Shown here: positions 37,711-49,980 of the stretch, piece by piece
How the letters are laid out: every line of letters begins with the position of its first letter
Numbering within the stretch: position 1 is the first letter of the stretch
DNA from: Epiperipatus broadwayi
Taxonomy: Eukaryota; Onychophora; Udeonychophora; Euonychophora; Peripatidae
Length of the DNA: 64,000 nt
Assembly: GCA_028023455.1 (NCBI GenBank)
Contig: JAQFVV010012405.1
Span: forward strand, 7,979,291-8,043,290
Reading direction: 5' to 3'
Translations under genes and position numbers: made by a program
The notes under the pieces: generated by a model
Databases searched by the model: none
What the model was told of the DNA's origin: nothing
Seen by the model: only the letters and a program-made list of their open reading frames with translations

Positions 37711-38504
37711 GATAATCTGGATTAGTCCTTTAAAGATGACCTTTATTTAGAAATATTTTGTAATGACGTTTTTTATTTATTTACTTTTTTATTTTTATTT
37801 TTGAAACTTTATAACAGTGTCACCAGAAACTGTAACAGTGATCACACATCCCGTAAGCTATCAGTAGACAAGACGGTGAAAATTATGTGTGTCATTAAAA
37901 AAAACGGTGATATAATTTAAATTAAAAAGAAAAAAAAGTTTGTCTGCTCTTTTTTTTTTTTTAATTTATATCATTTTTAAATAATTTTAATTATATCATT
38001 ACGTTCCCATTAATTATTTTCAAAGTTGTTAACTTTAAAATTACACATTTTGATAAATGTAAAGATCTTTAAATAAACTACAAGGTTTCTCATTTCGTTG
38101 TTCTGCGAATCAATAAAATATTAAGAAGATCAATATAAAACGTTTTATAAAAAGAAATATATACTTTGCAATATATAGAATACTTTAAAAAAACATTTAC
38201 AACTTGCACTAGTTTTTTAAATAAGCTAATGTAAATCAATCTCAACAGATATTATCATGTATCTCTCATCATAGATGTACACGTGTGAGAATTCAAATTT
38301 TTAAAAAAAATTGAAGGAGGGGGGGGGGAGATTCAATAAATTTATAATGAAATTTAAAAAAGAGCGAAAAAAATCACAAATATATTTTGCATTATCATTA
38401 TTAGAAGCAGTAAATATATGCAAGCGAGTATGGCCAATCCAACGTCAAAAAAAAATTGAATGATGATGATGATAATAATAGAAATGATTTTTGCATAACT
38501 ATAT
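37711..38504. other. AT-rich DNA with G run
   Basis: A run of ten or more G lies near 38321. No gene or repeat was assigned. Confidence 0.5.
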
Positions 38505-38935
38505 AGTGTAACCATTGCATGGTTGTGAAACGTGGACAGTGAATAATAAAATTAGGAACAGATTGGAAGCTTCAGGATGTGGACATGGAGAAGAATGGGA
38601 AAAAATCAAATGGATGAATAAAATAACAAATGAAAAAATTTTGAAAAGAGTAAATAAAAAAAGAAGATTGAAGAAATTATAAAGAGAAACTGGAATGAAC
38701 ATATATTAAGAAGAAATAATAGTTTAATGAAAGATGTTTTGTAGAGAATGGTGAATGGAAGTAAGAAGAAAAGACTGAAAATATTGATATTGTTGGATGA
38801 TATTAAAGATGGGAAGAGTTACATGGAATTGAAAAGCTGGGTAATGAAGAGAATGGAATATAAAAATGGATTAATTAATAATATGACTACTCTCTGGACC
38901 TATCCACAAGACAGATCACTCTTGATTGATTGACT
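38505..38935 (+). pseudogene. LINE reverse transcriptase C-terminal fragment
   Basis: A translation from about 38512 gives LHGCETWTV, the conserved Y/HGCETWT motif found after the RT domain of many RTE, CR1 and Jockey-type LINEs. It is followed, with small frame problems, by KIKWMNKITNE and RLEASG-like residues. A second frame (38748-38933) continues the decayed C-terminus. It belongs to a different subfamily from the copies at 23, 53 and 61 kb. No endonuclease or RT core is present. Confidence 0.7.
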
Positions 38936-40084
38936 GATACAAACTAATCTATAGAAATCTATACAGTTATGCATTTATTTGATATTTTAAGATACTGTAT
39001 TATTTTTTTGCAACAAACTTCCCATATCTTCCCTATAAAAATAATTAATATTGCAATTTCTTTAGAGTATCTTTGTGATAATCTTTATATTGCAAATAGG
39101 GTCCATCTCTTCTACCCTAACTATATTTAAGTTTATAGTAAAACACTTTTTTAAGAATTCTTCATTCATTCCTTTCATAGATGCAATCTGGTGATTCTAT
39201 AATATATAGTATTGCATCCAACAGGCTGCAGAATGTATTGATTGGTTTAAATAGACATCTAGATTTTTAAAGTACTAAATTGTAATAGATGTCAAATAAA
39301 CATTATATAATTATTACTACACATATTTCAATTTTATCATTAGTAGTAAAGAATGCCAAGGCATAATGGTTAGCATATTCACCAGAAACTAAATTCAAAT
39401 CTGTGTCAGATAATCTTTAAAAAAATCTCAGATCATAGGCAGGTCCAGAACTTTTTCTTTAGGTAAACAGTATATAATCAATCTATCTAACTTATCTAGC
39501 TACTCTTAACTAAATAATAAAGATCCCAGATTAATCTAGGTTTGTCACATAAATGTCAATACAGTGCTGTAAAAAATATGACTGTAATATGATTCAGTCT
39601 TCATTATTGGATGAGAAAATCATACTCTTTTTAAGTGCTGAGTCGCCTATGCAAGCATGACTAATCACTTTAACGTAAAATGATAAAATTGCCAATATAT
39701 CTATTTATTACATTTATATAAATGTGAAAGTTTGTTTATTTGTTACTTAATAATTCAACAAATATATTGCATAATTATTTTTTTTGGGAGAATTATATGG
39801 GCTATGAATTTTTGCTTTGTGGCAATTAATTTTTTTTTTTTTTTTAAATTGGTAATTTATTCCTATTGCAAGCAAAGCCACAGATATGAATTTGAGAGTT
39901 GTATTAGTAATGACTTCTAGGAAATTTTTTATCATTTAAAAATTCAAAAATTAAAATTATATTCTTTCACTGAAAAAAAAATTGTGTACTAAAAAAATTG
40001 GGACAATATTTGTGGAGTTATTAAATAACAAACATTGGAATTTATATATATTTATAGAGGTAATAAAAATATATCTGAAGAATT
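38936..40084. other. AT-rich DNA with one SINE-like fragment
   Basis: Opposed 62-codon frames at 39732-39935 on both strands are chance frames in T/A-rich DNA. The SINE-like fragment is annotated separately. Confidence 0.5.
39353..39480 (+). repeat. tRNA-derived SINE-like fragment
   Basis: An A-box-like AGGCATAATGGTTAGCAT is followed by a B-box-like AAATTCAAATCTG about 30 bp later, with a short downstream body. It is decayed. Confidence 0.5.
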
Positions 40085-40305
40085 ATTTAAAACATTGTAA
40101 TTGATGATAATAGATGGACAATTGAAATATTAAACTGGATTCCAAGAGATTGTAAAAGACCTAGAAAGAGACCACATGTGAGATGGATGGATGAAATAAG
40201 AAAGTGTGATATGGAGAAGAGAAGCTAAAGATTGGACAAGATGGATTGGACTTGGAGAGACCTTCATCCTGGAGTGGATTGATAATAGTTGATGATGATG
40301 AACTG
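40085..40305 (+). mobile_element. RTE/BovB-like LINE 3' end fragment
   Basis: Aligns with the LINE tail at 53720-53930, with the shared words GATGGACAATTGAAAT, GAGATGGATGGATGAA, AAGATGGATTGGACTTGGAG and GAGTGGATTGATAAT. It ends in a TGATGATGATGA-type simple repeat tail, as seen in RTE-class elements. Confidence 0.85.
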
Positions 40306-40952
40306 ATTTATTGTTATTGTGCACACTGCTATTAGTTTTAAAAGTATATAATTTTAAAAAAAAACAGCATCTAAAAAATTGATTGTCAACATGTAGTGAG
40401 CATCAGAAGTAAGTGGTATAATGTAATTCAAATATTTCAATAAGGATTAAAGGATTTGCAGTCTTTAAGCAGTATAAATACCAGATCTTTAAAACAAATA
40501 ATTCAGAAATATTTAATTATCAGTAATCCTTTACTGTTTATTTTTTATTATTTTCTTTATTCTTATATATATATATACACATTTTAAAAATTTTCTTGTT
40601 AGACTTATGAATTTTTGGTTTAGAGTATTTAACTTTTTTAAAAAAAAAATATTTTTTTATTAACATGAGTGAAACTGTAGTGGCACAAACTAATTAGTGA
40701 TAAAAGATAAAATAGCACGATGAAGAGCAAAAATTTCAGAATCAATTCTGTCAGAAGATAAATTCTTATATGAGAAGAAACAAATTAGTATGTGAATTAT
40801 AACAAGAATTGCTTAATTTTATAAATGTCATTAAAGAAGAACAACTCTCACGATTACAATTAACTGTTTACCTTCCCTCATTCAATCTTTCCCAAAAACT
40901 TCTAAAATATTATAGTAATAGAAGGAAAACACTATTATTATTAAATAAAGTT
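40306..40952. other. AT-rich DNA, nothing recognised
   Basis: No coding, RNA or repeat structure could be supported. Confidence 0.45.
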
Positions 40953-41560
40953 TATCAATAAGTATCAAACCACTAAACATCACATGATCACTATTTTTCA
41001 TGCTAGCCCATAACAAGCCTTCTGGCATCAATTGATTACTCTAGTTGGCACTGAGTGGCACTACTGTATGGAGAGTTTTGCCTGTTTTAATAAGTTATGT
41101 GCTAGCATAAGAAATAGTGATCATGTGATGTTTAGTGGTTTAACATTCAATCCTGCCTAATAGGATAGTGGTGGCTATGGTTGTTAAAGAGCCAAAGACA
41201 CCAAAATGTATGGGTACTGAACTGGGTTCAGACCCATAAGACTAGAAAAGCTATTGAGCTTAGATTGAAAATATTATTGTGTTTTCAAATTTTATTCTCA
41301 TAGTTTTGTAGTTAATTAGAGATAAAAGATGGCTTCTGGAGGGTTGCTTTAGATCCTAAGATCTAGGTGCAGTGCTCACAGATTCAAAGCTTTTCACTGA
41401 TGAAGGTCACAAGCCAGAAACTAGACTGGGAATATTGGATGTGTAGGCATTAGATGGGGATTTTATGCACAAGCCTTCTGGCATCCATTGATTACTCTGG
41501 TTGGCACTGAGTGGCACACTACTGTATGGAGAGTTTTGCCTGTTTTAATATCAATAAGTA
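40953..41560. mobile_element. Foldback F element, copy 6 (long form)
   Basis: Flanked by TATCAATAAGTA (40953-40964 and 41549-41560). It contains a nested small hairpin at the left and then the long body. The body has a B-box-like GAACTGGGTTCAGACCC near 41220 and an A-box-like TGGTTGTTAAAGAGCC near 41178. A spacer with AGATCCTAAGATCTAGG, the hammerhead motif at 41391-41432 and the right arm ATTACTCTGGTTGGCACTG follow. This copy shows best that F elements have a tRNA-like part upstream of the ribozyme. Confidence 0.85.
41391..41432 (+). ncRNA. Hammerhead ribozyme motif, F type, triplet mutated
   Basis: Both core boxes CUGAUGA and GAAA are intact, with stem I UUUUCA/UGGGAA and stem II GGU/GCC. 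The triplet reads GAC instead of GUC, which removes U16.1 and should block cleavage. Confidence 0.65.
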
Positions 41561-42154
41561 ATATTGGAAAACTCAATACTTTAAAACTATGCACAGAATA
41601 TTTTAATGAAGATATTTTGTTTTATTACGAAATTGATAGAAATCTTATATGTTTGCTTTTCATAGAGTATTATAAATAAGACTTAGGTGGAACATATGAC
41701 CCTTTATCTCTTTATAGCAAAATGTCATTTTCTGACAGTACATATCAATATTTGTAAGGAAATACAAGATGGATATGGCAAATATTCCATTGCATGTCAT
41801 ATATCATACTTCTCTCCAGATTCCTCCATAAAAAAAGAATAAAAAATGAAACAATAGTAGAATGGTGATTATCTTTCTTGTTGTGATTTCTTTTTCTTTG
41901 CTTTGCCATCTAGATATATGTCTTTTATACCATTTACTGATTGCTAATTAAATATTGTAGTAAGATAGTTGTGCACTAATGGCTATTTGTAAAAAAATAT
42001 TAGGCTTTCTTGAAATCACCTCTTTGAAAAAAATTCAAAATTTTACTAGATTAAAATCCTCAAAAAAATCATGATCATTGCACAAAGAATATAAATGATT
42101 TAATAATAGATTACTTTATTCCAGTGCCCATAAATATATGATGTCTTATATACC
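41561..42154. other. AT-rich DNA, nothing recognised
   Basis: The frame 41488-41679 spans the F element end and is not a gene. Confidence 0.5.
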
Positions 42155-42432
42155 AGTAGTGACAATTGTATTTATTGTTTGGAGTATTTCCATCATCTAA
42201 TATGAGTATTGAATGTCTTTAGAAAAATGTATCTTTATCTAAATATTTCAAATGCATTCAACTGTTAGTAGTAGCACATCAAACAGGTTGGTATATACCC
42301 AATGTTTTGAGAGGTATTGTTCTACCCTCTTCTTCAATTATTGCTGGCATGACCAGTGACAATACTAGCATGGAAATTGAACCCAGACTCTTAGATTCTT
42401 GAGTATTGAATTTTAAGGTAATGCTCTAACCG
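42155..42432 (-). mobile_element. B-family tRNA-SINE, minus copy of a head-to-head pair
   Basis: In minus orientation the order is tRNA-like head (near 42430 down to 42370), the CCAGCAATAATTGAAGAAGA region, the tail AACAGTTGAATGCATTTGAA and TCTAAAGACATTCAATACTC. It meets the plus copy at 42433, heads touching. Confidence 0.85.
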
Positions 42433-42720
42433 AGTGGCAGGATGGCTCAGTTGGTTAGAGTGTTACCTTAAATTTCAAGAATCTAAGAGTCCAGGTTTGA
42501 TTCCCATGCTAGTACTGTCACTGGTCAGGCCAGCAACACCTGAAGAAGAGGGGAGAATTAATACTTTTTGAAACATTGTGCATATACTAACCCGTGTGCT
42601 ATTACTAACAGTTGAATGTATTTGAAATATTTAAATAGAGTTAAATTTTTCTAAAGTCATTCAATACTCATATTAGATTATAGAAATAGTCCAAACAATA
42701 AATATAACTAAAACACCATT
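42433..42720 (+). mobile_element. B-family tRNA-SINE, plus copy of a head-to-head pair
   Basis: The head GATGGCTCAGTTGGTTAGAG is an A-box and CCAGGTTTGATTCCCATGC a B-box, so the 5' part is clearly tRNA-derived. The body has CTGAAGA, then AGAGGGG, and GAAAC at 42570-42574, a hammerhead-like pair of boxes without a matching stem I. The tail ends AACAGTTGAATGTATTTGAA followed by TTTTTCTAAAGTCATTC. Confidence 0.9.
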
Positions 42721-44207
42721 ATCACAAACCTTCAGGAAACCAGTAATGATAATTATATCATCTTTCATTAATTGATACTAATTCACTTTCTTCTTGAACA
42801 ATTTACTTTATCTTCCATATCCTAAAACCTAACTACCAATAACTACTATATTTTTGACTAAGCCGCGAATCATGAATATGGAAGGATAATTAAAAAATTT
42901 ACATATGATGGGGTTTTTCTAACAAGTGAATTAAACTTGATAAAAAAAATTAGCTATAAATAATAATAATGATTTCTGATGTATTTATATTCAAAAATTA
43001 ATCAATAGCATAGCAATGAGATCTGCTACATGAAAGTTCCTATTGTGAGGAAATTATACAAAGAACACTTTTTACCACTAAATTACAAATTGAACAATGG
43101 AGGCATGTATTATGACAAGACATCTTTGTCATATATTGAAGTTTTAAAATGTGAAATTTAGTGAGCATCATTGATTATTTGTAATTTTAACAGTGGAAAT
43201 AATATGTGCTTACTATTTATTAGTTATCTGCATATTTTTAATAATTTAAAGTGTAAGCCTAAAAATCAGAATTAAAAAAATTATTAACATGACTGTCAAA
43301 AAATTGCTGATGAAAAGACTGTAAAGTCATCAATACATTGGTGAGATGTTCCAGTGGCTTTTTAAAAAGCAGGTTAAAAAATTGACAAATTTTGTTACTA
43401 TTCATGAAAGAGCTTGGAATCAGATGTTAGTGAATATGGAGTAATTACTGTATTATACTCATATATCAACATATCATCACTTTTTCTTTGATTACTGCTC
43501 AGTATTCAGGGGAGTCATAGCTCACCGGAAAAATAATAAATTAGTAAATATTAATACCAGGTAGGGGTAACATATTTTTATTAATTAGAAACACCACAAT
43601 AACAACTTAATAGAATATAATGACAATAGTAATAGTTAATTCAAGACATGATTCGACATTCATATTTTCATAATCTTAATATATCTCTTGAATTTCATGT
43701 AGCTCTATAGTCCATAATTTATGAGTTTTTCATTATGGACTCATTTCAGTTAATATAAAATTATCCATTGTGGTTCTTGTCTTCTTCATTGCTGAAGACT
43801 TCTTAATTCTACCACTTTTAAGCCCTAATTTAAACAGCAATATAAAACACTACATCCTTTATGTATACGTCAGGATGCCACTAATTCACATAAAACATAT
43901 TCAATAGTGAGAGTTCATGCCCTCTTGTGGATTTTAGAATAATCTTACTACTCAGAGAAATTATAGAAATAAAATATAAAAAAACAGCCTACTGCTCTAG
44001 TATTCTTTATAATAAATTTGAGTAATCAATGATTTAAATTTAATACATAATGTGACATTATGTTAAAATAATTGAAATATTAAAAAACAATTTTAATGTC
44101 CTAAAGAAAAAAACATATTACATGTGGGAACTGATTAATAGAATTGCAATGCTCAAAAAATGTGTACATAGATAGCGTGAAAAAAAATTATAGTACAAAA
44201 TTAATTT
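42721..44207. other. AT-rich DNA, nothing recognised
   Basis: No supported gene, RNA or repeat in about 1.5 kb. Confidence 0.5.
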
Positions 44208-44767
44208 AATTATAAATTTATTAAACGCACATTGATTACATAAGTAATATTTACTGAGGCTATAACCTCGATAATATGCGTATAAAATGCGATAGTAGGG
44301 AACTCTACAGGTGTTTTAACCACAAGCTTACGCTATGGAAGAAAAGAGGGGAACCCTTCTTTACTTCAACCTACTTTCTATTTAAATAGGTGAAGCTGAA
44401 GCAGTTAGATCTGCGAGCGTGAAGCTATTCAATACTTCACTGATTAAGTCCACATTTCTTATTACACATTAATACTCGTAAATCGAAAGATTTCATGAGT
44501 ATTAATGTGTAATAAGAAATGTGGACTTAATCAGTGAAGTATTGAATAGCTTCACGCTCGCAGATCTAACCGCTTTAGCTTCACCTATATAAATAGAAAT
44601 TAGGTTGAAGTAAAGAAGGGTTCCCCTCTTTTCTTCCATAGCGTAAGCTTGTGGTTAAAACACCTGTAGAGGTCCCTACTATCACATTTTATACGCATAT
44701 TATCAAGGTTATAGCCTCAGTAAATATTACTTACGTACTCAATGTGCGTTTAATAAATTTATAATTA
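44208..44767. repeat. 560-bp near-perfect palindrome
   Basis: Two arms of about 275 bp are only a few percent different and meet at 44487 in the tetraloop hairpin AAATC GAAA GATTT. The outer parts carry AAACGCACATTGA and GAGGCTATAACCTCG. The latter is itself a short palindrome and is shared with the 15.9-kb hairpin. The arms contain GATCTGCGAGCGTGAAGC and AGAGGGGAACCCTTC. There is no coding content. It is probably a palindromic MITE; no target duplication is evident. Confidence 0.95.
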
Positions 44768-44820
44768 CAACTTTAAATTACTGTAATAGATTTCTAAATA
44801 TAAAATCTTTCCATTGACTC

Positions 44821-45062
44821 GTTGTAAATCAAAAGATTTCACGAGTATTAATGTGTAATAAGAAATGTGGACTTAATCAGTGAAGTATTGAATAGCTTCA
44901 CGCTCGCAGATCTAACCACTTCAGCTTCACCTATTTAAATAGAAAGTAGGTTGAAGTAAAGAAGGGTTCCCCTCTTTTCTTCCATAGTGTAAGCTTGTGG
45001 TTAAAACACCTGTAGAGGTCCCTACTATCACATTTTATATGCATATTATCGAGGTTATAGGA
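44821..45062 (+). repeat. Half copy of the 560-bp palindrome
   Basis: Starts at the palindrome centre (AAATCAAAAGATTT) and runs through the right-arm sequence up to the GAGGTTATAG end, with a few differences. The left arm is missing. Confidence 0.9.
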
Positions 45063-45477
45063 TATTAAAATTAATTTAAATGATTTTGAAATTTTTTTTA
45101 GATAATTATAAAATTAAGCAAGACTTTAATTACTAAATTAATCAAATACTAAAAATAGTGTTAAAACTATAGCTAAATTAATAAAAATTTATTGAGAGAA
45201 GAATCTGTTTGAGTTATATAAATCAAAATATAGGCACAAAAGCTAAAAAATGCCTTCATTAGAATTAATTCCTATATATACATATAAAATATTAATTGAG
45301 AATTAAAAAGTAGGCTAGAGATAATCTGTAGTTTAATGATGATCAGTAATAATTATTAATATTATTCTATAAAGTGGGTTGTGGAAAAGTTATGAGATGA
45401 GAAAATTTGAAGCTTGTAATCAAACTATAGTAAATTATTATCTATAAACTTCTAAGCGAATGATAAAAATATATGTA

Positions 45478-45600
45478 AGAGATAGAGATCTGGGTCAACT
45501 GATGAGGGCTTGTTCAGCACAAAATATGCATCTTGGGAGATCATTTATATTTTTCATGTTTTTGGTCATATGCTTCAGAAAATTGTGATAAAAGGGTTTG
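45478..45600 (+). mobile_element. A-family element fragment with ribozyme relic
   Basis: Contains the A-type hammerhead region at 45486-45543 (CUGAUGA intact, stem II damaged, GAAA changed to AAAA) and a short downstream part resembling GGTCATATGC. The tRNA-like end is lost. Confidence 0.7.
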
Positions 45601-46568
45601 AAATAAAAGAGGATGCCTTACCAACAAAAGAGGTATTATATGTTTATGAGAAAAACTTGCTTGGTTTCAGAATTAATTAGTAGTAATTGATAATTTCTTA
45701 GTAACATTAAATGGTAAAATGTATTTCTATTTAATGGACATTATCTCCTCATTTCTATTCAATATATATATATATTAAAATATACATATGAAGTTAAAAG
45801 TGTATTCAAAAGAAAGTGTATATAAAGTCAAAGTTATAATATGAGCTATGTATGTCTTAAAGTGAACTGGGTATTTCAAAAATGAATCCAAAATGAGAGA
45901 GGTGACTTCTGGATTGATGGGTGGTTGTAATATGAATGAGCTAAGATGAAAGATGCACTGAGATAAGAATAAAATTTGAACATATGTGTGTGTGTCTATG
46001 TAATATGAAGAAAAATTTATATACAAAAACAAAAAATTGATTTACCTATATAATATTTAATATATCAATATTAAAATATACAAATAAAGTTCCATTAATT
46101 TCAACTCCTATTATTCAAAATTCATATCAGAGAAGATTTTTAACTTTTTACAATTAGTTTGTATACACATTTATAAAAAAAAAATTAAAAAATTGCTCAA
46201 TAAATACCCATAAATGTATAAGTCTAGTTGCACTGAGCTGTCTGTTTTTTCTATCTTAATTCAACAATTATTTATAATCAGTGCTATAATTAATCTTCAA
46301 AAAATATTACATTGAATTGCTAAATGAAAAATTGATCTGAGTTTTAAATAAAGAATTAAAAAAAAAAAAACAAAGAGAAAAATAAATTATAGTTCTGATT
46401 TTTATTTTATTTTAATTATTACCATAAAAATATTTTAATTTTTAAATTTTTGATAAAGTAAATATATTCAATATACAAAATGTGTTTTTTTTTTAATCGT
46501 AGAAGTAACTATTCTTCACATATGTGTTAGAATTGACATGCACTCTAACACACACACTCCTATCAATA

Positions 46569-46608
46569 ATTGTTTTAAAACCATAGATGGTCCATCTATG
46601 GTTAAAAC
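46569..46608. repeat. Short perfect hairpin
   Basis: TTTTAAAACCATAGATGG and its inverse CCATCTATGGTTAAAA lie almost back to back. The origin is unknown. Confidence 0.8.
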
Positions 46609-47236
46609 TTATACATTAAATAAACTAACAATTATTGGTGTTTTTTAAATTAGTGTTTGATTTTATTATTAGCCTGATTAGCATATTATCAAATTCAGTT
46701 TAAGAGAAGAGACAGTTTCCAATTTTTAACTACTAGCTACACTGAATCTCATTAATTTATATAAAGTAATAATTAACAATCATCTATATAAACAACTATA
46801 GATAATAAAAATTAATGATTATTTACTTTTTAGCAGAATCCTGTAATTATGATGAGAGAGTAGAAGCCTAATTTTAAAATGCAAAATTCACAATTCCTAA
46901 AAACCTTTCCAACAAAATTCTATTCAGGAAATAAAATGTAATTCATAGCTATTTTACAAAACTTTCTTAATTAAACATGAATTTGGAAAACTTTCCATAA
47001 TTTATGTATATTTATAATTAAATTGTTTATTTAACAAATTATCTGACATAAACAATGACTTTTTTGTTTTTTTTTTTTGGGGGGGGGGGGGGGGTTCAAA
47101 ACAAGAACAACACTCAAAAAATAAGTTTTTTAAATAAAAATCCATATAGTAGTGCCATCTTGTGCTAACAAGAGCAATCAATGGATGCCAGAAGGCTTGT
47201 GCATAAAATCCCTATCTAGTGCCTACTCATCCAATA

Positions 47237-47278
47237 TCCCCAGACTAGTTTCTGGCTTGTGGCCTTCATCAGTGAGGA
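47237..47278 (-). ncRNA. Intact hammerhead ribozyme, F type
   Basis: On the minus strand all parts are present. Stem I is UCCUCA/UGGGGA (six pairs with one G-U). The core box CUGAUGA leads into stem II GGC/GCC with loop CACAA and an A-A pair at its base. The core box GAAA, the short stem III AC/GU with UA between, and the triplet GUC directly before UGGGGA complete it. ACUAGU is self-complementary, so two RNAs could pair to lengthen stem III, as in newt satellite 2 ribozymes. Length is 42 nt. It is the best F copy in the window. Confidence 0.85.
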
Positions 47279-47918
47279 GCCTATTGATCCAATACCTTCA
47301 GACTACTTTTTAGCTTGTGGCTTTCATCAGTGATAAGCATTGGATTTGAGAGCACTGCACCTAGATCTTAGGATCTATTGCAACCCTCCAGCAACCAACT
47401 TTACCTATTTGGTTAACTATAAACCTAAAAGCCCAATATAAAAACACAATAATGTTTTTCATTCAAACTCACTCACTTCTATAATCATATAGATCTGAAC
47501 TCAATTCAGCAACTATACATTTTGATGTCTTTGGTTTTCCTAAAACCACAGTCACCATTATTCTATAATCAGGATATGCATAAAACAATTAAAACATCAC
47601 ATGATCACCATCTCATATGATTACCCAGGCTGTTAATAACAACAGCAATCTCTCCATACAGTAGTGCCATCCAGTGCAAGCCTTCATAATCAATGAATGC
47701 CAGAAGATTTGTACATAAAATCCCTATCTAGTGCCTACTCATCCAATATCCACAGACCAGTTTCTATATGGCTATACAAGTGAATGAGCTGGATGAAAAA
47801 CATTATTGTTATTCATATTGGGCTCCTAGCTTTATAGTTAATCATATAAGTAAAAGGTTGCTGCTGGAGGATTGCATTAGATACCAAGATTTATGTACAA
47901 TACTTCCAAATTTAAAGC

Positions 47919-47960
47919 TACTCACTGATGAAAGCCAGAAGTTAGAAACTAGTCTGGAGA
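47919..47960 (+). ncRNA. Hammerhead ribozyme motif, F type, weak stem I
   Basis: The core boxes CUGAUGA and GAAA and the triplet GUC are intact, and stem II is AGC/GUU. Stem I UACUCA/UGGAGA has mismatches, so folding is doubtful. Confidence 0.65.
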
Positions 47961-48045
47961 TATTGAATGAATAGGCACTAGATAGGCATTTTATGTACAA
48001 ACCTTCTGATATCCATTGATTGTGAAGGCTTGCATTTGGTAGTTT

Positions 48046-49884
48046 TCTATTGGTAAGACCAATTCTTCTTAATTTTGTGAACTCAAAAAAAGTTTAGATT
48101 ATTAAAATGCTTGATTTTCTTTTAACAATTATTTGTTACAAATAAATTAGGCAGCATGGATATTGATAATATAGTACAAAAAATATTGTGAAAGAACATT
48201 AAAACATAATTAGTTTAATTATGACGTGAGTATGAAATGAAATAAAAACTAGAAGTGATGTGCTTTTTTTTGCGTATTTAGTTTAAAAAACATCAACAAA
48301 AACAATCACTCAGAAACTTGAGTTATACTTTAGTAAATAAAAAAAGAATCACAAAATAGTGTCTTCATGTGATACCCTATACAGTTTAGCCCAATGTTGA
48401 TAATGGTAGTCAGAAGAGTTAATGGATTCTGGAATGATTTCTAAAACATGAAAGTAAGAAAAAAATTACAGATTTGCCATTTTTAATTGAACTAACATAT
48501 TTGATTTTTATATTCAAATATCAATTTACCTTCTGAGTAATTAACAATACATTTATTTTTATAAGAAAATAATAGGATATTTTCGAATAACGAAAAATTT
48601 AAATTTAGTTCATCAAAAAGCAAATTAAAACTGACACTGTACTATCTCTTAGTCAGACATTATTATTTTCTTGCGCACTTAATCCATCACATGATCCTTT
48701 TTTCTTTCTCTAGGTTTATTACTATAGATATTCTATTATTCGTAGCTTCAGGAATTCATGGAAACCAAATACCAACATATGCCCCAGAATTACTTAATGT
48801 GAAACTGTATAAACTTAAAACTCTAGATTCAAGTGAATTAAATAACTTGTATCACTGAAAGGAATGACTTTGTATATCAATGGTATATTTTCTTAAATTC
48901 AAACCAATGCATATATCTATCACAATTTTTGAAAGTCAGCATTTCTGTGATTATAGTTAAGAGATGAAAGAGTAGTTTGTACAAGCACAGATAACCTACT
49001 GCACCAGAGGCTTACGATAACTGATCCTACATTAAATATGATTTTAGACAGTAAAGAAAAGAAGACAAAAAGATCATTTATATTAGAAACAGTAGGTTGC
49101 TTTTTATAAATTATTATTTTATAAAATGAACCAATAGTTGATTGATACTCTTAGTCAGGTAGTATTTATTTATTTTTCACAATTAATTCTCGTATCTGAA
49201 GGCCATTCCCAACAGTAGGCAAAATCTAGCACATGTAACATCGAGTGTAAAGAAATAATATATACATATCATAAAAATGTTTTATCCAGATAAAAAAAAT
49301 GTTTTGCAGTATGTGGCGAATTAAAAGGCTGAGTAATAAAATTTTGCTTAAAACTTTTTACTTATTTATTTTTTATTTTTATGATAACCAAGAGCACGTG
49401 ATTTCTCTTTCACTCTCTTAAAAGCTGGTATTATTCTTTGCACATGGACATAGTGTTAGAATAAAATATATATAAACAGTCATCTGCAGAATTTAAGATG
49501 TTTTTGACATCTATATCCCAATGAGAAGTATAATGAGGTTTGTAAGAATTTGAGCAGTTTTCCATTCTTGTTTTACCTCCTAGGTAAAAATAGCTAGACA
49601 TCTATGTACTGATTAAGAGTGAATGATCGGCTGCATTGGATATGACTGATTATTTTTAAAAAAATGCATTTCAAATTGATTGGAAATGCTTACCATTGTA
49701 CTCAGTTTAGATTTGAATCCAAATATTAGTCATAGTGATCAGTGCTACAAGCCCTTCATTGTGAGAACATAAATCCTCATTTAAATTAATTGATACATCC
49801 ATATTTGTCTTCTTTATAGATATCTCTTTATAATGAACTATATGTTTGTTATGTGAGAATGCTTCTGTTTATAGATATAATTAA
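48046..49884. other. AT-rich DNA, nothing recognised
   Basis: No supported gene, RNA or repeat in about 1.8 kb. Confidence 0.5.
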
Positions 49885-49980
49885 AAAAGGATTTGAACCC
49901 AGGTCTTTAAGCTTCTTTTAGTCACTCACTCTATCCCATACAGCCCATACCCATGATCACATACATGCAAAAAAGATAAA

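Larger units (their letters stand above)
45063..47130. other. AT-rich DNA with small A fragment and hairpin
   Basis: Apart from the A fragment at 45478 and the hairpin at 46569 no genes or repeats were recognised. A compound T/G homopolymer tract (about 16 G) lies near 47065-47095. The frame at 45775-46032 is not supported. Confidence 0.5.
47135..48045. mobile_element. Foldback F element, copies 7 and 8 in tandem/inverted arrangement
   Basis: A first unit (47144 to about 47590) runs arm, ribozyme region, AGATCTTAGGATCTA word and the B-box-like core (TCTGAACTCAATTCAGC near 47490). The tail ACATCACATGATCACC then starts a second unit at about 47600. Its second arm ends near 48035. The 68-codon frame at 47768-47974 lies wholly within the element. 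No clear outer duplication was found. Confidence 0.85.

Noticed and set aside
44208-45062. Hammerhead ribozyme in the 44-kb palindrome
   Set aside because: CTGAAGC and CTGATTA words occur, but no GAAA box with an intervening stem.
47065-47095. G-quadruplex regulatory site
   Set aside because: A single homopolymer T then G run; more likely a microsatellite or assembly-prone tract with no gene nearby.
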